Positions 1-6,187 of a stretch of DNA of 8,108 bases are shown here, piece after piece. The translations under genes and the position numbers were made by a program. The notes under the pieces are model-generated. The model was not told the origin of the DNA. It searched no databases and worked only from the letters and a program-made list of their open reading frames with translations. Every line of letters starts with the position of its first letter. The first letter of the stretch is position 1. This DNA comes from Micromonosporaceae bacterium (GTDB lineage: Bacteria > Actinomycetota > Actinomycetes > Mycobacteriales > Micromonosporaceae): contig JADGHA010000171.1 of the NCBI GenBank assembly GCA_019689695.1, forward strand, positions 1 to 8,108, in the 5' to 3' direction.

Positions 1-548
1 GCCCGGCGCTGCTCGTGGGCAACTCCATGCGGGCGGCCGCGGCGGTGTGCGCCGCGGCCGAGGCGCCTGCGAAGGTGGCCGGCCTGGCGCTGCTCGGGCC
101 GTTCGTCCGCGACCACAAGGTGAACCCGTTGCTGGCCATGGCGCAACGGCTGGCGCTGGTCAAGCCCTGGGGCCCGGCCGCCTGGCGCGCCTACTACCGG
201 ATGTCCTACCCGGGCCGGCGGGACGAGCGGCTCGCCGGGCATCTGCGCGCGATGCGTGCCGCGATGCGGCAAGGCGACCACTGGCGGTCGTTCGTCAAGA
301 CCACCCGGACCAGCCACGCGCCGGCCGAGGCACGGCTGGGCGAGGTGCAGGCGCCGACCCTGGTGGTGATGGGCGAGAAGGACCAGGACTGGCCCGACCC
401 GGTGGCCGAGGCCCGGTTCGTCGCCGACGCGCTCTCCGCCGAGCTGGTGCTGGTGCCCGACAGCGGGCACTACCCGCAGGCGGAGTACCCGGAGGTGGTC
501 AACCCGGCGGTCGTCGCGTTCGCCCAGCGGGTCCACGGTCGTGCCTAG
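1..548 (+). CDS. Alpha/beta hydrolase, 3' part (5' end outside window)
   Basis: The reading frame is open from base 3 to the TAG at 546-548, so the 181 visible residues are the C-terminal part; the true start lies upstream. It opens with PALLVGNSM, the strand and nucleophile elbow of an alpha/beta hydrolase, with Ser at bases 24-26. A helical cap-like stretch follows (WGPAAWRAYYRMSYPG). The acid is probably the Asp in VMGEKDQDW (codon 381-383) and the base the His in PDSGHYPQ (codon 468-470), so the Ser-Asp-His triad looks complete. The elbow reads G-N-S-M-R instead of the usual G-x-S-x-G. The substrate cannot be told; esterases, peroxidase-like and C-C hydrolases share this fold. The end overlaps the start of the downstream TetR gene by 8 bp, so the two are probably co-transcribed and the regulator may control this enzyme. 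Confidence 0.88.
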   Translation, partial: PALLVGNSMRAAAAVCAAAEAPAKVAGLALLGPFVRDHKVNPLLAMAQRLALVKPWGPAAWRAYYRMSYPGRRDERLAGHLRAMRAAMRQGDHWRSFVKTTRTSHAPAEARLGEVQAPTLVVMGEKDQDWPDPVAEARFVADALSAELVLVPDSGHYPQAEYPEVVNPAVVAFAQRVHGRA

Positions 549-1119
549 GGCAGGGCTGAGCTCCGCGGTCGTCGTGCGGGAGGCGGCGCGGCTGGTCGAC
601 GAGGTGGGCCCGGAGAAGCTGACCCTGGCCGCCCTCGCCCAGCGGCTCGGCGTCGCGCTGCCCAGCCTCTACAAGCACATCCGCGGCCTGGATGCCTTGC
701 TGCAGAAGGTCTCCGCGCTCGCCACCGCCGAGCTCGCCGCGCGACTCACCGACGCCGTGGTGGGGCGCTCGGGCACCGATGCGGTACGGGCGCTCGCGGC
801 CGCCTACCGGGAGTACGCCCGGCAGCATCCCGGCCGGTACCTGACCACGCAACGGGTGCCGGATCCCGACGATCCGGAGCACGTCGCGGCCGGCGAACGC
901 GCGGTCGGCGCGATTTACGCCACTCTCCGCGGCTACGGGCTGTCCGGTGACGACGCGGTGCACGCCACCCGGGCCCTGCGCAGCGCTCTGCACGGCTTCG
1001 TCGTGCTGGAGAACAACGGCGGCTTCGGCCTGCCGCAGGACGTCGACCGTTCGTTCGACCAGATGGTGACCGCCCTGGACGCCGCACTCCGGTGCTGGCC
1101 GGTTGAGCCGAGGTCGTGA
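541..1119 (+). CDS. TetR-family transcriptional regulator (TetR_C_33/WHG-type C-terminus)
   Basis: A 192-residue protein of normal TetR length. Residues about 8-50 form the N-terminal DNA-binding domain; the helix-turn-helix is near residues 27-47 (LAALAQRLGV followed by LPSLYKHI, with the typical Tyr-Lys-His at its end). The C-terminal ligand and dimer domain carries LHG at 150-152 and GGFGLPQDVDRSFDQM, a pattern I associate with the TetR_C_33 (WHG) group. The GTG at 541 was chosen because MPRAGLSSAVVVREAARLVDEVG is a typical start for this group. No strong Shine-Dalgarno precedes it, so translation may depend on ribosomes finishing the overlapping hydrolase gene. It probably represses its own operon; the effector is unknown. 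A decayed paralogue of its C-terminal half lies at 3294-3542. Confidence 0.93.
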   Translation: MPRAGLSSAVVVREAARLVDEVGPEKLTLAALAQRLGVALPSLYKHIRGLDALLQKVSALATAELAARLTDAVVGRSGTDAVRALAAAYREYARQHPGRYLTTQRVPDPDDPEHVAAGERAVGAIYATLRGYGLSGDDAVHATRALRSALHGFVVLENNGGFGLPQDVDRSFDQMVTALDAALRCWPVEPRS

Positions 1120-1128
1120 GACATCGCG

Positions 1129-1144
1129 GCCAGCGCCGGCTGGC
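1129..1144. terminator. GC hairpin between convergent genes, candidate bidirectional terminator
   Basis: GCCAGC, a 4-base GCCG loop and GCTGGC form a perfect 6-bp stem. It sits in the 24-bp gap between the TetR stop (1117-1119) and the stop of the convergent exporter (1144-1146). There is no U tract on either strand, so intrinsic termination is unproven, though GC hairpins without U tracts are common behind actinobacterial genes. Confidence 0.45.
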
Positions 1145-2724
1145 TACCCGCGCGTGACGGTCGCCTGCGGCTGCTCAGCGACCACCGGCGCGGTTGCCGC
1201 GGAGGAGGCCCGGCGCCGGAAGGCGGCCACCAGCACCACCGCGCCGAGCAGGGCCACCATTGCACCCCACACGGCTGCCACGTGCATCGCGTGGACGAAC
1301 ACACTGTCCGCAGTGGATACCAGGTCCGGCCGGCCGGCCGCCGCCGCAGCGTGCCGGGTGGCCTCCGCCGAGGTACCCGCCGCACTGCGTGCGGCGGCCG
1401 GCAGCCCGGCCAGGTGGGGCCCGATGCCGTGTCGGTAGGTCGTCGACAGCACCGTGCCGAGCACGGCCGCCCCCAGGACGTTGCCGACCTGCCGTAGCGT
1501 GTTGCTGACCGCCGATCCGGCGCCCATCCGCTCCATCGGCAGCTCGGCGAGGACGGCGGCGGTGACCGGCGCGACCACCGCGCCGATCGCCACGCCGGCG
1601 ACCGCGGTGTCCAGCAGGAACCAGACCAGCGGAGTGTCCACATCGAACCCGACCATCGCCGCGACGGTGCCGGCCAGCACGGTCAGCGCCGTACCGGACA
1701 CCGGCGCGATGCCGAACCGGCGCACCAACCGGGTGCCGAGCGGAGAGCCGGCGATCACGCCCAGCGCGTTCGGCAGGCCTGCCAGCCCGGCGTCGAGGGC
1801 CGACATGTGGCGAGCGCCCTGCAGATAGAAGGTGCCGTAGAACATCTGCCCGGTGATGGCGAAGAACATCGCGGCGAGCGCGGCGTTGCCGGCGGCGAAC
1901 CGCGGCACCCGGAACAGCCGGGGGTCGAAGCTGGGCTGGGCCGCGCGTAGCTCGACCGCGACGAAGCAGGCCAGGATCGCCACGCCCGCGATGATCGAGC
2001 CCCACACCCGCCACCGTGTCCAGTCGGTGTCCTGGCCGCCCTCGATCAGCCCGTACGCGAGCGCCAACAGGCCCACTGTGGACAGCAGCAGGCCGGCCGG
2101 GTCCGGCCGGCGGCGCTGCGGGCTGCGCGGGTTGGGCAGCAGGACGGCCACGCAGACCAGGACGAGCGCGACGGCCGGCACGTTGACCAGGAACACCGAG
2201 CCCCACCAGAAATGGTCGATGAGCACGCCGCCGAGCAGCGGGCCGGCCGCGACGCCCACCCCGGCCGAGGCCGACCACGCCGCGATCGCCCCGGCCCGGC
2301 GCTCGGGCGGGAAGACCGAGCCGATGATGGACATCGAGGCCGGCATGATCATGGCGCCGCCGGCGCCCATCAGGCCACGGGCGACGACGAGCTGGGTGGG
2401 GCCGGACGACCAGGCGGCCCAGGCCGAGGCGACGCCGAAGGCGAGCAGGCCGAGGACCAGGATGGTGCGGTGGCCGTACCGGTCGCCGAGCGCGCCGGCG
2501 ATGAACAGCACGGTGGCGAACAGCAAGGAGTAGGACCCGACCGCCCACTGCAGCTCGGCCGGGCTGGCGCCGAGGCCGCTGACCGGGTCGGCGAGGCGTT
2601 CCAGCGCCATGCCGAGGATGGTCGCGTCCAACCAGATGAGCACCGCGGAGAAGGCCAGGACGGCGAGCATGGCGCGCGGTCGCCGAGGGTTGACCCGCGG
2701 TGCGGTGGGGTGCGCAGGCGACAT
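1144..2724 (-). CDS. MFS drug exporter, DHA2 (EmrB/QacA-like) family
   Basis: A 526-residue inner-membrane protein that probably exports drugs or other toxic hydrophobic compounds by proton antiport. Length and hydrophobicity fit the 14-helix DHA2 family. Visible motifs: LDATI in helix 1 (Asp33), motif A GALGDRYGHRT (about 77-87), a motif B region with VARGLMGAGGAM (Arg116) and motif C GVGVAAGPLLGG (about 155-166). The C-terminal half repeats the fold, and the chain ends in a charged tail. I chose the ATG at 2724 over an in-frame start at 2766 because GGGAG sits 5 bases upstream and because the longer form would place a putative operator and -10 box inside the gene. It is divergent from a MarR regulator, the usual layout for substrate-induced efflux. 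The substrate cannot be inferred. Confidence 0.93.
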   Translation of the reverse strand: MSPAHPTAPRVNPRRPRAMLAVLAFSAVLIWLDATILGMALERLADPVSGLGASPAELQWAVGSYSLLFATVLFIAGALGDRYGHRTILVLGLLAFGVASAWAAWSSGPTQLVVARGLMGAGGAMIMPASMSIIGSVFPPERRAGAIAAWSASAGVGVAAGPLLGGVLIDHFWWGSVFLVNVPAVALVLVCVAVLLPNPRSPQRRRPDPAGLLLSTVGLLALAYGLIEGGQDTDWTRWRVWGSIIAGVAILACFVAVELRAAQPSFDPRLFRVPRFAAGNAALAAMFFAITGQMFYGTFYLQGARHMSALDAGLAGLPNALGVIAGSPLGTRLVRRFGIAPVSGTALTVLAGTVAAMVGFDVDTPLVWFLLDTAVAGVAIGAVVAPVTAAVLAELPMERMGAGSAVSNTLRQVGNVLGAAVLGTVLSTTYRHGIGPHLAGLPAAARSAAGTSAEATRHAAAAAGRPDLVSTADSVFVHAMHVAAVWGAMVALLGAVVLVAAFRRRASSAATAPVVAEQPQATVTRG

Positions 2725-2729
2725 GTCAG

Positions 2730-2734
2730 CTCCC
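2730..2734 (-). promoter_or_regulatory. Shine-Dalgarno deciding the exporter start
   Basis: GGGAG on the minus strand, 5 bases before the ATG at 2724. It supports this start over the in-frame upstream alternative at 2766. Confidence 0.7.
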
Positions 2735-2737
2735 GTT

Positions 2738-2753
2738 TGACAGGTTCCTGTCA
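2738..2753. promoter_or_regulatory. Putative MarR operator, site 1
   Basis: TGACAGGTTCCTGTCA is an inverted repeat with perfect 7-bp arms (TGACAGG/CCTGTCA) around a 2-base centre. It lies just downstream of the putative -10 of the exporter, over the likely transcription start. The length and symmetry suit a winged-helix MarR dimer, and the divergent marR gene is the obvious candidate to bind it. A further half-site-like CATGTCA (6 of 7) overlaps the exporter start codon at 2722-2728. Confidence 0.75.
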
Positions 2754-2783
2754 TTATCCGGGCCACGTTCGCACAGCCGTCAG
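2753..2783 (-). promoter_or_regulatory. Candidate exporter promoter
   Basis: On the minus strand GATAAT (2758 to 2753) makes a good -10, with CTGACG (2783 to 2778) as a possible -35 at a long 19-bp spacing. Transcription would start near 2746 and leave a leader of about 22 bases. Site 2 would then cover the -35, while site 1 would touch the end of the -10 and cover the start point, a sensible arrangement for repression. The -35 assignment is weak. Confidence 0.45.
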
Positions 2784-2793
2784 GAACCTGTCA
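2778..2793. promoter_or_regulatory. Putative MarR operator, site 2
   Basis: CGTCAGGAACCTGTCA repeats site 1 with one perfect arm (CCTGTCA) and one arm with two mismatches. Its centre lies 40 bp from the centre of site 1, close to four helical turns, so both would face the same side of the DNA. It ends 24 bases before the marR start, so it could also serve in autorepression. Confidence 0.65.
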
Positions 2794-2817
2794 ATACCGC
2801 CGGGGCAGAATGGGGCG

Positions 2818-3279
2818 GTGACCGAGGACACCATCGGCACCCAGGGGTGCCTGAGCTTCCTGGTCCGCCACGCCTGGCTGAGCATGCGCACCGTGGTGGC
2901 CGAGGCGCTCGCCGCCCACGGGCTGTCCGTGGCCCAGTTCGCGACGCTGATGAAGCTCGACGAGCAGCCCGGGATCACCGTGGCGGACCTGGCCCGGGCC
3001 ATGTCCAGCGCCCGCCAGTCCGCCAACCAGCTGCTGGCCGGGATGGAACGCGCCGGCCTCATCGAGCGGCGACCCCATCCGCGGGACCGGCGCGCCCAGC
3101 AGACCTTCATCACCGACGCCGGCCGCGAGCGGCTGCGCGCCGCGATCCCGGCCGTGCAGGAGGTCGAGGCCGTCCTGCAGGAGGGCTTTTCGGCGCACGA
3201 GCGCGAGGTGGCCCGCACCTGGCTGCTGCGGATGGCCGGCGCCGCGACGTCGAGCGAGGAGGAGATACCGACCGTCTGA
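2818..3279 (+). CDS. MarR-family transcriptional regulator
   Basis: A 153-residue protein, typical for MarR. An N-terminal helix (LSFLVRHAWLSMR) belongs to the dimer interface. The winged helix spans about 38-105: the recognition region is near VADLARAMSSARQSANQLLAGMERAGLI (read as two parts around residues 55-68 and 69-82), and the wing holds DRRAQQTFITDAGRE (90-104), the family signature D-x-R-x7-T-x2-G. A C-terminal helix closes the dimer. The GTG at 2818 is the best-placed start, although its Shine-Dalgarno is not clear (G-rich runs at 2802-2805 and 2812-2815). Divergence from a DHA2 exporter, with paired inverted repeats between them, indicates a repressor of the exporter and probably of itself, released by a small ligand. 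No cysteine lies in the DNA-binding region (the only one is Cys11), so an OhrR-like peroxide sensor is unlikely. Confidence 0.93.
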   Translation: MTEDTIGTQGCLSFLVRHAWLSMRTVVAEALAAHGLSVAQFATLMKLDEQPGITVADLARAMSSARQSANQLLAGMERAGLIERRPHPRDRRAQQTFITDAGRERLRAAIPAVQEVEAVLQEGFSAHEREVARTWLLRMAGAATSSEEEIPTV

Positions 3280-3294
3280 CCTCATGACAGACGG
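3272..3294 (+). terminator. Hairpin at the end of marR, candidate terminator
   Basis: CCGTCTG and CAGACGG form a perfect 7-bp stem around a 9-base loop. The stem's first arm overlaps the marR stop codon (3277-3279). No U tract follows. The second arm ends where recognisable similarity of the TetR relic begins. Confidence 0.45.
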
Positions 3295-3542
3295 AAGCCG
3301 GCGACCCGCAGCACGTCGCCGCCGGGGAACGCGCGGTGAACGTGGTCTACGCCGTCCTTCGCGGATACGGGCTCTCCGGCCACGCGGTTGACGCAACCCG
3401 GGCGGCATCGCAGCGCGATGCACGGCTTCATCGTCCTGGAGGCCGGCGGCGGCTTCGGCCTGCCCCGGGATATCGACCGGTCCTTCGACCAGATGGCACC
3501 GCGCTGGACATCGCGCTGAAGCACTGGCCGAGCGGGCGTTGA
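3294..3542 (+). pseudogene. TetR-family regulator relic (C-terminal half only, two frameshifts)
   Basis: Read in three pieces, this stretch matches the C-terminal half of the TetR protein at 541-1119. Frame from 3294: HVAAGERAVNVVYAVLRGYG onward to ATRA near 3404. A +1 shift between 3402 and 3417 leads to MHGFIVLEAGGGFGLPRDID and DRSFDQM, up to 3495. A -1 shift at 3496-3497 restores the first frame for TALDIALKHWPSGR and a stop at 3540-3542. By eye about 53 of 68 aligned residues are identical to the intact protein. The whole DNA-binding domain is missing, so no functional regulator can be made. The retained similarity in all three pieces shows this was once a real gene and not a chance match. 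It fills most of the 275-bp gap between marR and the convergent glycosyltransferase gene. Confidence 0.88.
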
Positions 3543-3554
3543 GGTATGCGCCGG

Positions 3555-5414
3555 TCAGCCCAGGGTGCTACCTGGTGACAGCCGGTCGCCGCAGGACGAG
3601 CGATCCCGGGGCACGGTCTTGTCCAGCCGCTCCCCGCGCAGCTGCTGGAGCCCTTGCCGATCCGCCACGGCATCGCGGCGCACGTAGTCGCCCGGCACGA
3701 TCTCCTCATAGTCGCGCGCCAGCCGAGGGTCGCCCTCGATCCCCCTGGCCCACGGCCCGTGATAGTGGATGAAGGTCGGCTTGACCTGGTCGAACAGGTA
3801 GTCCCCGATGGCGTCGAAGTCGCGCCGCTGGCGGGCTTCGGCGATCGTCCGGTCGGTCAGGCCGGCGGTGTCGATGACCTGGAAGCGGGTGGTGAGCAGC
3901 GTGCCGCCGATGTCTGGCAGCGCCAGCGTGGGCGCGGAGGTGCCCGAGGGCCGGGCGGTATCGCCGATCCCGAGGCGGTCGGCGTAGGTGTTGAAAAGCC
4001 GGCCGTACCGGTCGGCCACGAAGCACAGAGGAACGGTGGGCGCGGCCCGGAAGTTGTTGGACTGGGTGCGCAGGAGCGCGCCGGAGTGGAGCACGCTCAA
4101 CGCGACGACGACGGCGAGCACGGCCACGCCGCGGCGGGGCACCGCGCCGGAGCCGAGCGCCCAGACCAGGCACACCGCGAACAACGCGGTGCCGGTGACC
4201 CAGATCGGCGTGGCGAAGCGGTATTGGAGCATCCAGTCGGACTCGAGCACGCCGAACGCCCCTATCGCCGCCAGCAGGCAGACAAGAAGACCGAGCAGAC
4301 CAGGCCACAACCGGGCGTCTGGCCGACTCTGCGCACCGGAGCTTTGCGCAATGGCGGCGGCCGGCGAGCCCTGCGCCGCGGCGGCGCCCGGCGAGCGCTG
4401 CCAGCCAAGGCCCGCGGCGACACCGACCAACGCGGCCGCGGTGAGCACCACCGGCCAGCCGACGTACCCAACCAGGGCGGATACCTTCGCCATGCCCTCG
4501 GCGGTGAGACCCTGCTGCGCCTTGGCCACCGCCGTGTTCGGCACCCACAGCCCGAACATGGCGTGCCGGGCCAGCAGGAACGCCACCATCGGTACGCCGA
4601 ACGCCAGCCCGGACAGCAACGCGCCCCGCACCGACGCCCGCAGCCGGGCACGGTTCAGCAGGAGCAGCAGCAGCAAGGGGTACGCGCCGACGTAGACGGC
4701 GCCGTCCGGGCGGGTGAGCGCACACAACAGCGCCAGGACTCCGGTGGCCAGCGCGACCCTCGACGAGGTCAGCCGGCCGGTCGCCGCGGCGCGCACAAGC
4801 ACCGCGGCCAGCGCCGCCACGAGCACGGCGTACAGCGGGTTCTCCAGCCCGGAGATGACCCAGGCCACGTACGACGGGTTCACCGCCAGGCCGAGCCCGG
4901 CGAGCAGCGCGGCGAGCCACGCCCGCTCGCCGATCAGCGGGCGGAACGCCCACCACAGCACGCCGGCGGTGCCGAGTAGGCCAGCCACCGCGATCAGTCT
5001 CGGCACGAACACATAGTCCGGCCAGCCGGCCAGCGTCCTGCCTGAGTCGAACAACCCCAACCACTTCAACAGCACGAGCAGGCCCGTCCAGAGCGGGTTG
5101 GAGAAGCCCTCCACCCTCGGCGCGCCTGGCTGCTGCACCACCCCGTGCCCGTCGGCGATACTGCGCGCATACGCGTAGGAGATGGCCGCGTCATCGACGA
5201 TCCACCTCCCGTACCGGCGGGCATGCACCGCGAAGACCAGCAGCGGCAGGCCCAGAGTCAGCGTGGCGGTCCCGGCCGCCCGCCGGGACGGCAGCCGCCA
5301 GCCGCGCCGCGGCTCGGGACGGCTGTGCACCTGTGGCGTTGCAGTAGGCGCCGATCCCGCTAGCGGGGCGCCGTCATTGGTGTCCGCGGTGACAGCGGAC
5401 TGCTTGAGGTCCAC
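3555..5414 (-). CDS. GT-C family membrane glycosyltransferase, AftB-like (putative arabinofuranosyltransferase)
   Basis: A 619-residue polytopic protein with a cytoplasmic N-terminus of about 45 residues, roughly 11 hydrophobic segments up to about residue 450, and a C-terminal domain outside the membrane (about 455-619). The first external loop carries the GT-C acidic motif Asp74-Asp75 (WIVDDAAISYAYARS), followed by DGHGVVQQPG, RVEGFSNPLW and later SGLENPLY (188-195). This pattern occurs in AftB and other polyprenyl-phosphate-sugar-dependent transferases. The likely role is transfer of a sugar, probably arabinofuranose from DPA, to an envelope glycan. The link to DPA rests on its place as last gene of the ubiA-dprE1-dprE2 operon, 17 bp after dprE2. 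The GTG start is preceded by GAGGGGAGG at 5 bases. A loop near residues 340-365 is an Ala/Gly/Ser-rich insertion. The acceptor is unknown, and mannosyl or other donors cannot be excluded from sequence alone. Confidence 0.82.
   Translation of the reverse strand: MDLKQSAVTADTNDGAPLAGSAPTATPQVHSRPEPRRGWRLPSRRAAGTATLTLGLPLLVFAVHARRYGRWIVDDAAISYAYARSIADGHGVVQQPGAPRVEGFSNPLWTGLLVLLKWLGLFDSGRTLAGWPDYVFVPRLIAVAGLLGTAGVLWWAFRPLIGERAWLAALLAGLGLAVNPSYVAWVISGLENPLYAVLVAALAAVLVRAAATGRLTSSRVALATGVLALLCALTRPDGAVYVGAYPLLLLLLLNRARLRASVRGALLSGLAFGVPMVAFLLARHAMFGLWVPNTAVAKAQQGLTAEGMAKVSALVGYVGWPVVLTAAALVGVAAGLGWQRSPGAAAAQGSPAAAIAQSSGAQSRPDARLWPGLLGLLVCLLAAIGAFGVLESDWMLQYRFATPIWVTGTALFAVCLVWALGSGAVPRRGVAVLAVVVALSVLHSGALLRTQSNNFRAAPTVPLCFVADRYGRLFNTYADRLGIGDTARPSGTSAPTLALPDIGGTLLTTRFQVIDTAGLTDRTIAEARQRRDFDAIGDYLFDQVKPTFIHYHGPWARGIEGDPRLARDYEEIVPGDYVRRDAVADRQGLQQLRGERLDKTVPRDRSSCGDRLSPGSTLG
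4354..4401. repeat. Imperfect tandem duplication inside the glycosyltransferase gene
   Basis: Two adjacent GC-rich units (4354-4374 and 4378-4401), both running from GCGGCGG through CCGGCGAGC to CTGC, are similar over 21-24 bases. In the protein they give the echoing peptides SPGAAAAQG and SPAAAIAQS within a loop between membrane segments, so the duplication lengthens a flexible linker without breaking the frame. Confidence 0.55.
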
Positions 5415-5419
5415 AATCG

Positions 5420-5428
5420 CCTCCCCTC
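5420..5428 (-). promoter_or_regulatory. Shine-Dalgarno of the glycosyltransferase gene
   Basis: GAGGGGAGG on the minus strand, 5 bases before the GTG at 5414 and within the 17-bp gap after dprE2. It fixes the start. Confidence 0.75.
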
Positions 5429-5431
5429 GGC

Positions 5432-6187
5432 CTACCGCGAGAGGCGACGGAACAGTGGCCGGGGCAGGTGACGCAGGCCGCTCATGACGAAGCGCAGCCG
5501 CGCGGGCACCCAGATCGTGTGCCGGCCGCGGCGGACCGCGGCGACGACCGCGTCCGCCACCTCGTCCGCGGTCGTGGCCAGCGGCGCCGGTTCCAGGTGC
5601 GCGGTCATCTTCGTGGTGACGAAGCCGGGCCGCACGACCAGGACCCGCACTCCGCTGCCAATCAGCGAGTCGCCCAGACCCGAGTAGAACGCGTCCATGC
5701 CGGCTTTCGTGGAGCCGTACACGAAGTTGGCCCGGCGGGCCCGCTCGCCGGCGACGGACGAGAGCGCGACGATGACCCCGTGCCCGGCGGCCCGCATCAC
5801 GGTGGCCAGCGCCACCCCGACACTCACCGCGCCCACGTAGTTCACCGTCGCCAACTCCACCGCGGCGGCCGGGTCCCGTTCCGCCACGGCCTGCTCGCCG
5901 AGCAGGCCGAAGGCGACCACAGCGAGGTCGATGTCGCCGCCGGCGGCGATCTTCGAGATCAGTTCCTGGTGGCCGGCGGTCTGCGCGGCGTCGAACTCGA
6001 CGGTCTCCACGGTGGCGCCCTTGGCGGTGAGCCTGGCCGCCGCCTCGTCCAGACGCGGGGACGGCCGCCCGGCCAGCACCACCCGCACCGGACGCGACGC
6101 CAGGTACCGCTCGACGATCGCCAGCCCGATGTCAGACGTGCCGCCGAGCAGCAGCACGGTCTGCGGGTTGCCCAGCGCATCGATCAC
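5432..6187 (-). CDS. dprE2: Decaprenylphosphoryl-2-keto-ribose reductase DprE2
   Basis: A 251-residue short-chain dehydrogenase, close to the 254 residues of the M. tuberculosis enzyme as I recall it. It reduces decaprenylphosphoryl-2-keto-erythro-pentose to DPA with NAD(P)H, the second half of the epimerisation begun by DprE1. The N-terminus (IDALGNPQTVLLLGGTSDIG) nearly copies mycobacterial DprE2. The cofactor glycine motif is GGTSDIG (15-21), followed by Asn116, Ser144 in ALSSVAGERARR, and Tyr157/Lys161 in FVYGSTKAG; the catalytic set is complete. VRPGFVTTKMTAHL and the basic C-terminus (LRHLPRPLFRRL) also match the family. The GTG at 6187 shares GTGA with the dprE1 stop (4-bp overlap) and has a perfect AAGGAGG 8 bases upstream. 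An open frame extends much further upstream but runs antisense to nothing plausible and overlaps dprE1, so it was rejected. Confidence 0.97.
   Translation of the reverse strand: MIDALGNPQTVLLLGGTSDIGLAIVERYLASRPVRVVLAGRPSPRLDEAAARLTAKGATVETVEFDAAQTAGHQELISKIAAGGDIDLAVVAFGLLGEQAVAERDPAAAVELATVNYVGAVSVGVALATVMRAAGHGVIVALSSVAGERARRANFVYGSTKAGMDAFYSGLGDSLIGSGVRVLVVRPGFVTTKMTAHLEPAPLATTADEVADAVVAAVRRGRHTIWVPARLRFVMSGLRHLPRPLFRRLSR

Noticed and set aside
2737..2765. TTGACA at 2737-2742 as a plus-strand -35 for marR
   Set aside because: No acceptable -10 lies 16-19 bases downstream; the TTGACA is better explained as part of the operator palindrome.
2725..2766. N-terminal extension of the exporter to the in-frame start at 2766
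   Set aside because: It would put operator site 1 and the -10 box inside the coding region, while the ATG at 2724 has GGGAG at the right distance.
2212..2817. A long frame running into marR from within the exporter gene
   Set aside because: It is antisense to the exporter, with skewed composition; MarR similarity begins only after 2818.
3336..3542. A 68-residue protein open from 3336
   Set aside because: Its ends match a TetR C-terminus but its middle is frameshifted; it is part of the relic, not a small protein gene.
3559..3574. CCAGGGT/ACCTGG hairpin near the end of the glycosyltransferase gene
   Set aside because: It has a bulge, lies inside the coding sequence and has no U tract, so it is not supported as a terminator.
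3654..4979. A 441-residue plus-strand frame opposite the glycosyltransferase
   Set aside because: Its Arg/Gly/Gln-rich composition with no domain or membrane pattern is typical of antisense shadows in GC-rich DNA.
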